Shown here: in pieces, positions 11,065 through 21,663 of the stretch | Layout: each line of letters starts with the position of its first letter | Numbering within the stretch: the first letter of the stretch is position 1 | NCBI GenBank assembly: GCA_025506515.1 | Contig: CM046453.1 | Coordinates: forward strand, 40,245,727 to 40,309,726 | Direction: 5' to 3' | Length of the DNA: 64,000 nucleotides | From: Flaveria trinervia | Lineage: Eukaryota > Streptophyta > Magnoliopsida > Asterales > Asteraceae | The notes under the pieces: model-generated | What the model saw: only the letters and a program-made list of their open reading frames with translations | The model's database searches: none | Told to the model about the DNA's origin: nothing | Position numbers and translations under genes: made by a program

Positions 11065-11971
11065 TCAGGGAGTGCAAGGCACGAAGAAAATATGGTGGCC
11101 AAGCACAATCCAGACCAAACTACACTGACAAAGTCACCCAGAATAACAAGCCAAAGAAGCAAGTTGCAGTTGCTGTTAAAGAAGGAGGCTTTGACTAGAG
11201 CTTTCAGGTGGAAGATGCATCTCCAAGCCAAGTACTAATGGTAGACCATGATGAAGCCAAGGTATTGGAACATCTCTATACCCCTAAATGTATTGCTAAA
11301 GCTAACAGATATAGGTCCTACAACTTAGAAATGAGATCTGATCTTGAGTCTTTAAATATTCTAAAAGGTGATTTTAGAAAGGCTGAAAATGACCATAAAC
11401 TAAAGATAGAGGAGTTAGAGAAAACTATTTCAGTTCAAAAACATGAGCACACCAATTATAGGACTCAGATCAGGGATCATAACTAAGTTTACTGAATCCC
11501 AGGTAGCAAAGCCAGGGCAAAAAGATGTGTTCTTGAAGAATAGACCTTTAAAAACATGATATCCTCATCCCTACATGCCAAGGTGTGTTATCAAAACAAG
11601 CAGGGACTGGGTTCTAATGAGATAGCTCCTCCACACACAATCTTGTCTATAAGATCACCTAGGTGTGGAACTTGGAAGATAAACTTCTTCTTATAGACCA
11701 ATTGAATGATGAGGATGAAGAAGTGAAAGTGAAGAATTCCTCTGAGAAGAGTGAAGAGGAGGATTCTAAGAAGGGTCATTATCCCTTTGAGGAGGACAAG
11801 AAGACTGTGATGACCAAGTCTATAAGGAAGAATTTGATCAGAAAGAGCAAGAGAAAGGCTAGGAAGGCTCAAGAGATAAAAGCTACTTTTGATTCTAGGC
11901 AGAAGCAAGTTTTTATCTCTACAGGGTTTAAAGTGGTGATGACTGAAGACATCAACCTAAACTCTGACAGT
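11065..11971 (+). pseudogene. gag: Element C gag, continuation with coiled coil (first duplicate)
   Basis: Continues the zinc-knuckle region right after the solo LTR. A Lys/Gln-rich linker reaches 11200. 11208-11486 is a predicted coiled coil (charged, heptad-like, roughly residues 25-90 of that stretch). A stop follows, then an acidic Ser/Glu/Lys-rich linker (11663-11960). The stretch 9840-11971 is the first of two tandem copies; the second starts at 11972. Confidence 0.7.
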
Positions 11972-13910
11972 GTTATATGGGATTCTTAGTGGCTACCCGA
12001 TGGAGATGAACATGCAAGGCTCATCTGGAAACTCCAACAATCAAATGGGTTTATCCCTTCATGTGGTTGAAAGGGATAGCATAGAACCCCAACATTATCT
12101 CTTATGCTACCCTGACAACTCACAAAGGGGTCCTTTTATCACCTTCCCTGAGACACCAAAGGAGAACTACACTCAAGGAAGCCCATTTCGAGAGACATGT
12201 TCTTCTTTAGCTTTTGTGTCTTCTGATGAAAGTTGTGGCAGCCCTCTTTTCACCCTTGAAGACCTGGACTGTATCCATCCAGATGATTTGGAGTACATGG
12301 AAATAGTCCAGCAGATGGCCCTTTTGGCTCACAGAGGAAAGAAGTTCTACAAACAGACTGGAAGGAAGTTCCCCAGCAATGCAACTAGTGGAAAGTTTGT
12401 ATTGGATAAAAGCAAAGTCAAGTGTTACAACTGTAACATGATGGGAAACTTTGTCTGGGAGTGTAACGCACCATGAACAAAAGGTGACCAAGCACAATCC
12501 AGACCAAACTACACTGACAAAGCTACCTAAAATGAGAAGCCAAAGCAGTAAGCTGTTGTTGCTGTTGAAGAAGGTGGCTTTGACTTGAGCTTTCAGGTGG
12601 AAGATGCTTCTCCAAACCAAGCACCGATGGCAGATCTTAATGAAACCAAGGTTTTGGAACATCTCTATACCCCTGAATGCATTGCTTTAGTCAACTGATA
12701 CAGGTCCTTAAACATCTTGAAAGCTTATTTTAGAAAGTCTAAAAGTGATTATAAACTAAGATAGATGACTTGGAGAAAACCATTTCAGTTCAAAAACGTG
12801 AGCATACAAATTTTAGGACTCAGATCAAGGATCTGATAACTAAGCTGACTGAGTGCTAGGCTCAGCTTGTAATCAGAAAAGTCAGGGTAGAAAAGTGTGT
12901 TCTTGAAGAAGAGACCTTCAAGAACATGATATACTTATCCCTGCACAACAAATTGTGTTATCAAAACAAGCAGGGACTGGGATCTAATGAGATAGCTCAT
13001 CCACACCCAATCTTGTTTATAAGATCACCCAGATGTGGGACTTATGAAGATGAGCTTCCTCTCATAGACCATTTAAGTGAAGTGGATGAAGAAGTGATAA
13101 TGAAGAATTCCTTTAAGAAGAGTGAAGCCGAGGATTCTAAGAAGGTCACTATCCCTCTGACGAAAAGAAGAAGACTGTGATGACCAAGTCAATGAGAAAG
13201 AACTTGATCAGAAAGAGCAAAAGAAAAGCTAGGAAGGCTCAAGAGATCAGGATACTTTTGACTCTAAGCAGAAACAAGTTTTTATCTCTGCAGGGTTTAA
13301 AGTAGTGAAGAATGAAGACATCAACCTAAACTCTATTGTCAAGAGTTCTTGTTCATGTTCAAATCATCTCAGCACTAAGAAGAAGGCTGATCTGTTGTGT
13401 GCCACTGCTAAACAGCCTAGACCATCCAACTCCAAGAACAGTCCTCAGCCCAAAAGGACTGTCTCAACATCTGCAAAGATGAAGCTGGAGAAGGGATGTG
13501 AGCAAAGGTAGTATTGTTCTTAACAGAAGGCTCTTGGGAAGAAGAAAATAGAGTGTGTCATGTGTGAAAGTGCTGGTCATCATGCTAGGTATTGTCCATA
13601 TAATCCTAAAGGTACTCTTCACATGACCAAGACAAGGACTTCCAAGAGTTCCACAATGATTCAAGCTTCCGAAGGAAAATATGTTTCCTTCGGAAGCTCC
13701 AAAACTAAGAAGAACGCAAGTGTAATATTGCCTTCAGAAGAAATTTAGGTCTCGGAAGGAAGGAATGCTTCCAAAGCACTGTAGTCTGTTGAAATGTTTG
13801 CAGAATCTTGGGAAGGTCCAGTCATCAAAACTTCCGAAGTCTCAAAAGCTTCCAAAGTGTTGAAGGTCAAGTCCATACTTCCAAAGGTGGTGTGGAAGTT
13901 AAAGAACGAC
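11972..13910 (+). pseudogene. gag: Element C gag, second duplicate and C-terminal part with second zinc knuckle
   Basis: 11970-12476 repeats the capsid end and first CCHC knuckle, here nearly complete (C-x2-C near 12424, then Asn-x4-C near 12448; the His is Asn). The coiled-coil and acidic linker follow with frameshifts (12600-13180). After the duplication ends, 13305-13511 is a Ser/Lys-rich linker. 13557-13602 encodes a clean second knuckle, C-x2-C-x4-H-x4-C (CVMCESAGHHARYC). The stretch to 13910 is Ser/Lys-rich and carries the CTTC-S-GAAG motifs. Stops and frameshifts make it non-functional. Confidence 0.75.
13660..13905 (+). repeat. CTTC-S-GAAG palindrome cluster in element C gag linker
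   Basis: At least three full or near-full copies of the 9-bp palindrome CTTCCGAAG/CTTCGGAAG (near 13666, 13688, 13832) with variants (TCTCGGAAGG near 13756, GCTTCCAAAG near 13770 and 13850). It is the same motif as in the LTR (8068-8540) and in the spacer before ORF3 (43070-43380), although this stretch is coding. Confidence 0.7.
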
Positions 13911-14029
13911 TAAGTGACTGGATGCTCTACATCAACAACAACTCAAGATTCACATAGCACAATAGGATCTATTACTGTAGCATTACCTTTTGCTTCTCTT
14001 TGTGAGCCCAGACAAGTAAGGCTTGGGTT

Positions 14030-15320
14030 TCCAAATGAAACTAATCATTTTCTTTGTGCTGGTACAGCTCAAGACAACAAGAATGTCTGGATCAATGATA
14101 GTTGCTGTTCCAGGCACATGACAGACAATAGGTCACTACTCTAGAACTTTGAAAGGTTTGATGAAGGGCCAATTGATTTTGGAGGAGATGAAAGTGGTTA
14201 CATTTCTGGAAGGGGCAAGGTCATAAATGGTAAGCTCAGCATTGAAAAGGTAAACTTTGTCAAAAAGCTTGTGTACAACCTCCTGAGTGTATCTCAGTTT
14301 TGAGATCAGAGTCATAACATGCGCTTTACTCAGCTTGAGTGCATTGCTTTCAAGCATCGGATGGTCATTCCTCATGAGCATATTCTTCTTAGAGTCTCCA
14401 GGAAAGGGAACATGTACAAGATGGACTTGCAAGAAACATCTCCCTCTAGAGAAGTTTCATGCTTTCAATCTAAATTTAATAGTGATGAGTCTTTCCTATG
14501 ACATAAAAGAATGTGCCATGTAAATTTTAAAAGCATGAATAAACTGATTAAGAATGATTTGGTAACTGGAATGCCATAGAAAGAGTTTAAAAGTGATGAT
14601 CATTGTGTTGCATGCCTGAAAGGGAAGCAACATAAGGTAACTCATAAGCCTAAGGAAAGAAACTCCATCACTACAACCTTTTTGTTACATATGGATCTCT
14701 TTAGCTCCACCAGTGTAATGAGTCTAAGAAGGACCTCTTATTATTTAGTGATCACAAATGACTTTATAAGATTCACTTCGGTCTTCTTCCTTAGAAGTAA
14801 GGATGAGACCCCTGAGATTCTGAAGAATTTCATCCTAAAGATTGAGAATCAATCTGATCACAAGGTCATAATCATAAGATGTGTTTAAGGAACTGAATTA
14901 AAGAACCAAATCCTTGATACATTTTGTGATGAAAAGGGTATTACAAGGCAATACAGTGCTCCCAAGACTCCTTAGCAAAATGGTGTTACTGAGAGGAGAA
15001 ACTGGACACTGATTGAAGCTGCAAGAACCATGTTGTCTGACTATAAGTTGTCCATCACCTTCTGGGCAAAGGCGGTCAACATTTCCTGCTATGTGCAGAA
15101 CAGATTTTTAGTGGTTAAGACTCATGGCAAGACTCTTTATGAACTTTCACACAAGAGAAAACCTTTCATTGGTTTTCACAAGTCATTTGGATGTCCTTGC
15201 ACCATCTTGAATACCAAAGATCAAATAGCCAAATCTATTAAGAAATCAGATGACAGACACTTTATTGGACACTCTTCCCAAGCTAAGGCTTATAGAGTAC
15301 ACAATCTCTAAACTAAAATT
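14030..15320 (+). pseudogene. pol: Element C protease and integrase, disrupted
   Basis: The protease site is in a Trp-Ile-Asn-Asp-Ser-Cys-Cys context at 14088-14108. The catalytic Asp (14097-14099) is followed by Ser-Cys, not the normal Ser-Gly, so the active-site loop is damaged. The protease end and pre-integrase zinc region (C-x2-C near 14612) follow with stops near 14300 and 14500. The integrase core runs 14672-15311: MDLF start, a strand with Asn-Asp in place of the usual DDYS, a damaged second Asp region (stop at 14886) and an intact NGVTERRN segment near 14980 with the catalytic Glu. Related to D/E integrase but clearly another family. Confidence 0.8.
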
Positions 15321-16009
15321 CTTGAAGAGTTAGCCAATGTGACTTTCAATAAAACACACAACCTGTGTGGTTGGTTCTGGTCCTGATTGGCTGTTTGATC
15401 TTGATGTAGTTACCAACTATCTTAACAAATCTTGTGAGACTATTTCATGATCTGCAGAAATATTATCTTACCTACAGTTGATCCTGATCCAAGATTGGAG
15501 CTAAGAAGACCTTCAAGTAACACATCTTCGGCTCCAGTGTAACAACTTCTGCAAATGAAGTTCCTATCAACACCATAATGACAAATTCAGCTGATTCATC
15601 TAGGATGCCTTCAAATTCCAGCTCAGAGGCTATACAACCAGATAAAGATAGTTCAAATGTAGAATAAAATAATGGAGGTGGAAATAGTGATCAGGAATTC
15701 TTGATGTTGATAAGCACTCCATAGATAACAACATCAATGATGTGTCATGCTTATTGGATCAAGTCTGTCTTGATAAGTGTGCTGATGTGGTGGGAGAAAC
15801 ATCCATGTTAGATCTAAATTTCTCAAATTTAGAGCCCACTCAGCAACTTGCTGTGATCCCTCAGCTAAGGATCCACAAGTCTCACCCCACCACAAACATC
15901 ATTGGAGATGTTAACAAAGGGGTTAGAACAAGAGGACAAACCCATAAGGCAAAAGTTTGTCTTCACTCTTGTTACTTATCCCAGATAGAGCCAAAGAAAA
16001 TGATGAGGC
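15321..16009 (+). pseudogene. pol: Element C hinge between integrase and RT
   Basis: Poorly conserved Ser/Asn-rich linker with several stops. Near its end (15890-16010) it carries the usual copia lead-in to RT: an IIGD..KGVRTRG segment, then a Cys/Tyr segment ending SQIEPK. The same lead-in is present in D (23398-23490) and E (35900-36000). No other gene is seen here. Confidence 0.65.
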
Positions 16010-16734
16010 TATGAAGGATGGAAGTTGGGTTGAAGCTATGCTATAGGAGTTGCTTCAATTCAAAAGACAGAAAGTTTGAAACCTTTGTCCTCTTCCTCAT
16101 GGGAAGACTACTATTGGAATCAAATAGGTGTTTAGGAATAAGAAGGATGATAGAGGCATTGTCATCAAAAATAAAGTTAGACTAGTTGTTCAAGGATACA
16201 CACAAGAAGAAGGGATTGACCATACTAATGTCTTTGCTCTTGTAGCATGACTGGAAGCTGTTAGGATATTCTTGGCATTTGCTGCATCCAATAACTTCAA
16301 GGTCTATCAAGTTGATGTCAAGTGTGCTTTTCTTTATGGAGTGATTGTTGAAGAGGTGTATGTCAAACAACCACCTGGTTTTGCAGATCCTAATCATCCT
16401 GATTATGTCTGCAAGCTTGACAAACCTCTTTATGGCTGCATCAGGCACCCAGGAAGTGGTATAAGACTCCATCTCAGTATCTCTGCAAACATGGATATAG
16501 AAGAGGTACTATAGATGGAACACTCTTTATCAAAGGATAGGGAAATGACTTAATTCTAGTTCAAGTATATGTAGATGACATCATCTTTGGTTCAACTAAT
16601 CCAAGGCTCTTCAAAGACTTCGAGAAGCTGATGAAGGACAAATTTGAAATGAATTCCATACGGAACTCAATTTCTTTCTATAGGGAATTCAAGTGAAGAA
16701 AGTTCGAGATGGTATCTTCATTAGTGAGTCAATG
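16010..16734 (+). pseudogene. pol: Element C reverse transcriptase, 5' part
   Basis: RT fingers and palm with a W-V-E-A-M start near 16030, a VVQGYTQEEGIDH segment near 16187, the first catalytic Asp in YQVDVKCAF (near 16305), and the YVDDII box at about 16567-16584. Stops include TAG for Trp (near 16125) and TGA for Arg (near 16248), both C-to-T type. The gene is cut at 16734 by element D in the segment that precedes SKYVQDIL. It resumes at 42126 with exactly the next residues. Confidence 0.85.
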
Positions 16735-16818
16735 TGTTGGAGCAAAAGAACCAATGAGCCTGATCAGAAAAACCTCTAAGTCAAAGTATGAAGACAAGAT
16801 CTGAAGACTTCTACTAAA

Positions 16819-16979
16819 GACAAAGTCTGAAAGCAAAGACTGAAGACAAAGTCTGAAAGAAAAGTACCGAAGACAAAGTCTGAAAGTAAAGTACTGAAGA
16901 CAAAGTCCGAAAGAAAAGTACTAAAGACAATGTCTGAAAGAAAAGTACTGAAGACAAAGTCTGAAAGTAAAAGTCTGAA
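16819..16979 (+). repeat. 27-bp tandem array in D LTR
   Basis: Six units beginning GACAAAGTC; five of them are exactly 27 bp (starts 16845, 16872, 16899, 16926, 16953) and the first, at 16819, is 26 bp. Unit consensus includes GTCTGAAAG and AGTACTGAA. A matching array lies in the D 3' LTR (29380-29515). E and D' carry a different, 31-bp array in the same place. Confidence 0.9.
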
Positions 16980-17293
16980 GAACAAAGACTGAAGACAAAG
17001 ACTGAAAACCAAGTGATCAGTAGTTGTCACAACAGCTGAAGTTATTAACTTCGGCAGTTGTCACAACAGCTGAAGTTATTAACTTCAGTAGTGTGATGGT
17101 TTCCTTTCAGTACTTGTAATTTACTTTTCAGTAGTTATAGTTTTAGTAGTTGTAGTTCAGTAGTTTTATGTTTTTGTACTTAGCATTCCCTGAGATGTAA
17201 TCAGTAGTTGAGAACATTCTCAGTAGTTTGCATAGTTTCAGTAGTTTGTATAATTATGTTAGATGTCACTATCAAGTGATATCAGCAGACATC

Positions 17294-17315
17294 ACATTCC
17301 CTATATAAGGAATGT
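17294..17315 (+). promoter_or_regulatory. TATA box inside an inverted repeat, D 5' LTR
   Basis: ACATTCC, then CTATATAA, then GGAATGT: perfect 7-bp arms flank the TATA box. In D' (19856-19877) the arms are ACATCTC/GAGATGT, and in G (59286-59303) CACTC/GAGTG, so the pairing is kept while the bases change. The D 3' LTR has ACATTCC/GGAATGT at 41911-41931. Probable core promoter for the genomic RNA. Confidence 0.7.
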
Positions 17316-17511
17316 TGACCTAGTTGTAACGTGTGACATTCAGCCACCACGAAAGCATATGAATGAAATATTCCTTTGTAGAATTCTCTCTCTATAATCG
17401 TTTACTTCTCATTGAATATCAATTGTGTTCTTGCGAATTGTCTAATTCATTGTTCAAATTCTGTTGCAATCTATTCAAATTAATCAAACTTAGATCACTG
17501 ATCCTAACAAA

Positions 17512-17523
17512 TGGTATCAGAGC
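17512..17523 (+). promoter_or_regulatory. Primer binding site of element D
   Basis: TGGTATCAGAGC, two bases after the LTR end; matches initiator tRNA-Met. Confidence 0.92.
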
Positions 17524-17739
17524 TGGTTAATCATTGATCGATCTAACAATTGTTCATTGAAACTGCTACTTCGATATCTAAGTTTGATTGAATTAGCATA
17601 TTTGCAAGAATTGGTTATAGTTCATTGAATTTCTGCTGCTTTCGGTTATTTGCTTTGAGTTTTCTCTTGGTTCATATTGAGTTTGTTGTGTTTTGCACTA
17701 AATCAGTTAAAACTTAATTGAATTTGGTTGAATCTGAGA

Positions 17740-19268
17740 ATGACTACTCCTTCTAATGACCCTCACAATACCGGTTCCTCAACCAAGCCTCCAATGCTGG
17801 TTACGACTGAGTATAACATATGGCAACAAAGAATGGTTCATCATCTGTCTGTTAACAGTTTAGGTTGCTGGACATCTGTGGTACATGGTCCACACAAGCC
17901 TATGGTGAACAATCCGGAAACCAACCAAATGGTTCCGAAGAAGAAGGAACAATACTCAGATGAGGATCGAAAACTGTTTGAGATTGATGCTAAAGCGCAT
18001 GGTATTCTGACCATGGCTTTGCCTAATGAAATCTATTCTGGGCTTATGCATCATGAAACTGCTCATGACCTCTGGAATGCATTGAAGGAACAATTTGGTG
18101 GAACAGATGAGGTCTTAGCAAACAATAGAGAAATCCTTGCCCAGCAATAGGAGACATTCTCTCATAGAAGGGTGAGTCACTGACTCAACAGTTTGAGCGT
18201 TTTTCCTATTTGATCTCTGAGCTAAAAATGGTCAAACATGAATACACTAATAGCCAGATGAACAACAGATTCCTCAGATCACTGCCTGAGAGATAGGACA
18301 CATACACATTTTCCTACGCTCTAGTGCAAATCTGGATAGCCTATCTCTCACCCAACTCCATCGAAGACTGCTTACATTTGAAAGAGAGATAGAGCAGAAA
18401 AGGAAAGTGGCATCATTAGGAAAGATCACTCATGCCTTTGTACCAGGGAACACTACCTTGGTTGGTCATGAGTCAGAATATGCTGCATCAGAAATCAATT
18501 ATGATGAGCATATAGATTTCTCTTCAAACAGTTCCGATCATGCATTTGTTAGTGTCGACAGTCAGTAAGGCTGTAATAGTGACAATTTGTGTTTCATTAT
18601 GGATTAGTTGAAGGGTATTGCTGATGATGACTTAGAAGAGATGGATATTCTAAGCCAAATTGCCTTGATTATATCAGATCTCAAAAGGTCTACAAGAGAA
18701 CTGGTAGGAAATTTCCAGGACTCTCCGGCAAAACCAAAGTTGGTTTTGACAAGAGTAAGTTGAGGTGTCACAAATGCCACAGGCTTGGACACTTTGCAAG
18801 AGAGTGTAGATCAACTGGATATAACTCCTGTGCACCCTTTGTGACTTTTCCAAGCAATAGTCCACAAAACAGAGGGAAACATCCTGCTAGTTCTGGTCAT
18901 CATGCACAACCTACATCTCCTGCATATTTTGTCCCTCAGGGTCCAATGTCTTATCCATATCCCTGCTATTACATGCCACAACCAAATCCAGTTCAAGTTC
19001 CTATTGCACAACAACCTCAAGCCTTACCTGAGCCTCTACCATCTCAATCACAACCTCATCATAGCTTCTTCACCCCTGGTGTTGTTGACTGTAGCAGTTT
19101 ACCAGATGATCTCTTTGGTAATGAGCATTTATTTGCTGGTGATGGTCAACATGGTGGTGAACATCATTTTGGGAATCTTGCTCTCATGGCCCTGGAGTCT
19201 ACTGAGAGTTCATGCTCCAATGCATCTTCATCACAGGTAACACAGGTATCCTCTGAGGCTAAGGCCAA
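17740..19268 (+). pseudogene. gag: Element D gag, 5' part
   Basis: The ATG at 17740 starts a UBN2-type gag: an N-terminal Thr/Pro/Ser/Asn segment, W..RM..HLSV, and the capsid helices with EIYSGLMHHETAHDLWNALKEQFGG (18025-18105). The frame breaks near 18150, with a TAG for Tyr and then a lost base. A TAG replaces Trp in the PERWDTY segment (18293). The first knuckle C-x2-C-x4-H-x4-C is intact at 18766-18807. A Gln/Pro-rich stretch follows (18840-19080), then an acidic/Ser-rich part. Cut at 19268 by D'. E (minus strand) shows the same gag uninterrupted. Confidence 0.85.
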
Positions 19269-19379
19269 TGTTGGACCAAAAGAACCAATGAGCTAGATCA
19301 GAAAAACCTTTAAGTCCCACAAGACATCACAACAACTGTTGAAGACTTGATCAGCTGTTTGACAAGTCTGAAGATCAAA

Positions 19380-19500
19380 CAGCTGAAGACTAAAGTACTG
19401 AAGTTCAACAGCTGAAGACTAAAGTACTGAAGACTTCAACAGCTGAAGACTAAAGTACTGAAGACTTCAACAGCTGAAGACTAAAGTACTGAAGATCAAC
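19380..19500 (+). repeat. 31-bp tandem array in D' LTR
   Basis: Units starting CAGCTGAAG at 19380, 19409, 19440 and 19471 (spacing 29, 31 and 31). Each holds CAGCTG, AGTACTGAAG and CTTCAA elements. The same unit in reverse orientation fills the E LTRs (about 30120-30260 and 41340-41520), placing D' in the E subfamily. Confidence 0.88.
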
Positions 19501-19855
19501 AACTGAAGTACAAAGACTGAAGATATCAGCTGATGACAACAACTGAAGTTCAAGAAGTCCAAGTACTGAAGCCTTAAGAGTTTGTCACAACAGCTGAAGA
19601 AGCATTCTTCAGTTGTTGTGATGGTTTCCTTTCAGTAGTTTTATTTTCCATTTCAGTACTTGTAAAACAACTGAAGAGCATGTTCTTCAGTCGTTGTTGT
19701 TTCAGTAGTTTCTTTTCAGTAGTTGTAGTGATAGTTAACACTTGGTATTTTTGTAAGAAGATGTCAGCTGTTTGACATCTTCAGTAGTTGTGTTAACTTT
19801 CAGTAGTTTGAATAATTCTGTTAGATGTCACTATCAAGTGACATCAGCACACGTC

Positions 19856-19877
19856 ACATCTCCTATATAAGAGATGT
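19856..19877 (+). promoter_or_regulatory. TATA box inside an inverted repeat, D' LTR
   Basis: ACATCTC, CTATATAA, GAGATGT: 7-bp complementary arms that differ from those of D at two paired positions. Confidence 0.65.
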
Positions 19878-20307
19878 TGACCTAATTGTACGTGTGACAT
19901 TTTGCCACCATGAAAGCATATGAATGAAATATTCTATTTGCAGAATTCTCTCTCTCTATAACCGTTTACTCTTACATTGAGTATCAATTGTGTTCTTGTG
20001 AATTATCTAATTCATTGTTCGAATTTCGCTGTAATCGTATCAGAGCTGGTTAATCATTGATCGATCTAACAATTGATCATTGAAACTGCTATTCGATATC
20101 TATGTTTGATTGAATTAGCATATTTGCAAGAATTGGTTATAGATAATTGAATCTCTGCTGCTTTCGCTATTTGCTTTGAGTTTTCTATTGGTTCAATTTG
20201 GTTTGTTGTGTTTTGTTCTAAATCTGTTAAAACTTAATTGAATTTGGTTGAATCGGAGAATGACTACTCCTTCTAATTACCCTCACAATACCGGTTCCTC
20301 AACCAAG

Positions 20308-21663
20308 CTATGTTCTGAATCTTGCATAGCTGCATTTATCTCTATTAGAGAGGCAAATGTAGCTTTAATAAATCAAAATCTTGAGCTTAAGCAAACCCTT
20401 TCCAAAAGAAAAGCTGAGTGTGAGTCTGTTCTTAATGATAAAGATGATGAGATTTATAAGCTTAAATGCCAATTAAATGACGAAAAGGTAAGCTAGAGGT
20501 CATTCTTGAGAACCATAGAGAACTCAAAGAAAAACTTGCAACTACCCAAGTTGAGAGTGACCGCTGGGTATCATCCTGCAAGGGATTTGAAATGCTGCTT
20601 AGCAAGCAATCTGCTTCGAATGTGAAGTTTGGAATAGGTTACAATCACATTGCACCATCTACAGATTTTACTCCAAAATCAATGGTAAAACCTGAAGGTG
20701 AAAGTAATTTCCAAACCACATCATGTGCATCATCCTCAAGTGATCTCCCAAGATCAGAAGGTGAAATCAGTGTTAATCCCTCAGCAAATCAATTGCCTGA
20801 TGGGTTAACTACTGATAAGCACATGAAGCTGAGTACTTCAGATGTTGTCTGTCAAAGTACCTCAAGTACTCAAGGGCAAGTCACAACACCTGAAAAGCAT
20901 TTCAAATCAGCTGAAATAAAAGGATTAACAACTGCTGATGAATCTATCATACGGTCTTTCAGGACGGATAGAGAACAGCTGAAGAACAAGTCTTCAGTTG
21001 TTACAGATCCTTCGGTACTAAACTCAAGTACTGAAAGGAGGAAAGTACTGAAGAGCACACCTTCAGTAGTTTTCACATCTGCAGTTGATCAATCCAAGAT
21101 GAAGAATAAGCCATGTAAATATGTTGTAAATTCAATCTTCTTTCTGATGAATGTTGGTACACAAAGGGTTCCAAACATAATAGAGATAAGCTCATTAAAA
21201 TCCAGATGGATGAAATGAAAAATGAGTTTGAGACCAAGTTTGTACCACAGTCATCCCAATGTGATAAACCAAGCCTTCACCCAAATCTAAAAAAAAGGAT
21301 AGGGTTTATCATGGAACAGCTGATAGTGCTCCTCATGACAAACATCAGACTAAGTCTGTGAATTTCAAGGAGGAAATGGTGGATTACAGGAAATCATCAA
21401 AAACAAGTACTGATATGTCCCAAGAGCTGAAAGCTTTAGCTACAAATCAGACACAACTTGTTATGATGGTTCAACATTTGTTAGGGAGAGTTAACCAACT
21501 AGATGCACCTGTGATCAAACCACTGAAAAGGTATTCCAAGGAATCCATTTCAGCACCATCTCCATCTTCATCAGCTGTTAATCATGAGAAACAAGTTATG
21601 GTTAAATCTGTTGATGAAAACAGACCCAAAACCAAAAAGGTTTGGGTCTCAAAACCTAACTAG
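20308..21663 (+). pseudogene. gag: Element D gag, 3' part with coiled coil
   Basis: Continues D's gag after D'. 20310-20490 encodes a coiled coil (SIREANVALINQNLELKQ type), then a frameshift near 20495. 20592-21100 is a Ser/Thr-rich linker in one frame that includes the D/E motifs (CTGAAG, CTTCAGT, AGTACTGAA; 20975-21075). The second zinc knuckle is damaged at 21112-21160 by a one-base loss and a lost His, whereas E and G keep it. 21358-21663 is the last gag segment with a TQLVMMVQHLLGRVNQLDAP helix. Confidence 0.8.

Larger units (their letters stand above)
9840..13331 (+). repeat. 1.4-kb tandem duplication within element C gag
   Basis: The segment starting TATATGG.ATTCTTAGTGG occurs at 9840 and again at 11972, and both end in the same segment with ACATCAACCTAAACTCT (11950-11965 and 13318-13333). 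Leaving out the solo LTR, each copy is about 1.36-1.39 kb and spans capsid C-terminus, zinc knuckle, coiled coil and acidic linker. The copies differ by scattered substitutions. The solo LTR is only in the first copy. Confidence 0.9.
16735..17509 (+). repeat. 5' LTR of element D
   Basis: TGTTGG to CCTAACA, 775 bp, followed two bases later by the primer site. It contains a 27-bp tandem array (16819-16979), a run of GTAGTT/CAGTAG motifs (17030-17250), and a TATA box in an inverted repeat (17294-17315). The 3' LTR of D (29228-29519 and 41633-42125) matches it with modest divergence. Confidence 0.92.
19269..20307 (+). mobile_element. D': 5' LTR, leader and gag start of an E-type element inside D gag
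   Basis: Begins exactly at the LTR terminus TGTTGG, runs through an E-type LTR (31-bp array, TATA inverted repeat), the leader, and the first 17 or so gag codons. It then stops and D's own gag resumes with CTATGTTCTGAATC. E shows the uninterrupted version of D's gag here (minus strand near 39000). No second LTR and no right-hand target duplication are visible. 42 bases covering the end of the LTR and the first two primer-site bases are missing at about 20036. Best explained by an insertion later truncated by deletion between matching CCAAG sequences. Confidence 0.85.

Noticed and set aside
16776..17030. 84-residue minus-strand ORF with a repeated nine-residue unit
   Set aside because: It is only the translation of the 27-bp LTR array, whose length is a multiple of three. 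No start context and no homologue.
18902..19240. His/Leu-rich ORF (also 39092-39412 minus)
   Set aside because: Alternate frame of the Gln/Pro-rich gag segment; the gag frame is supported by the zinc knuckle upstream and by E and G.
16819..19500. Tandem arrays of 27 and 31 bp as a possible CRISPR
   Set aside because: Units are directly adjacent with no unique spacers, and the context is a plant LTR.
19264..20312. Target duplication around D'
   Set aside because: GCCAA on the left has no partner in the proper place on the right; CCAAG on the right belongs to the inserted gag start and is better read as a deletion microhomology.
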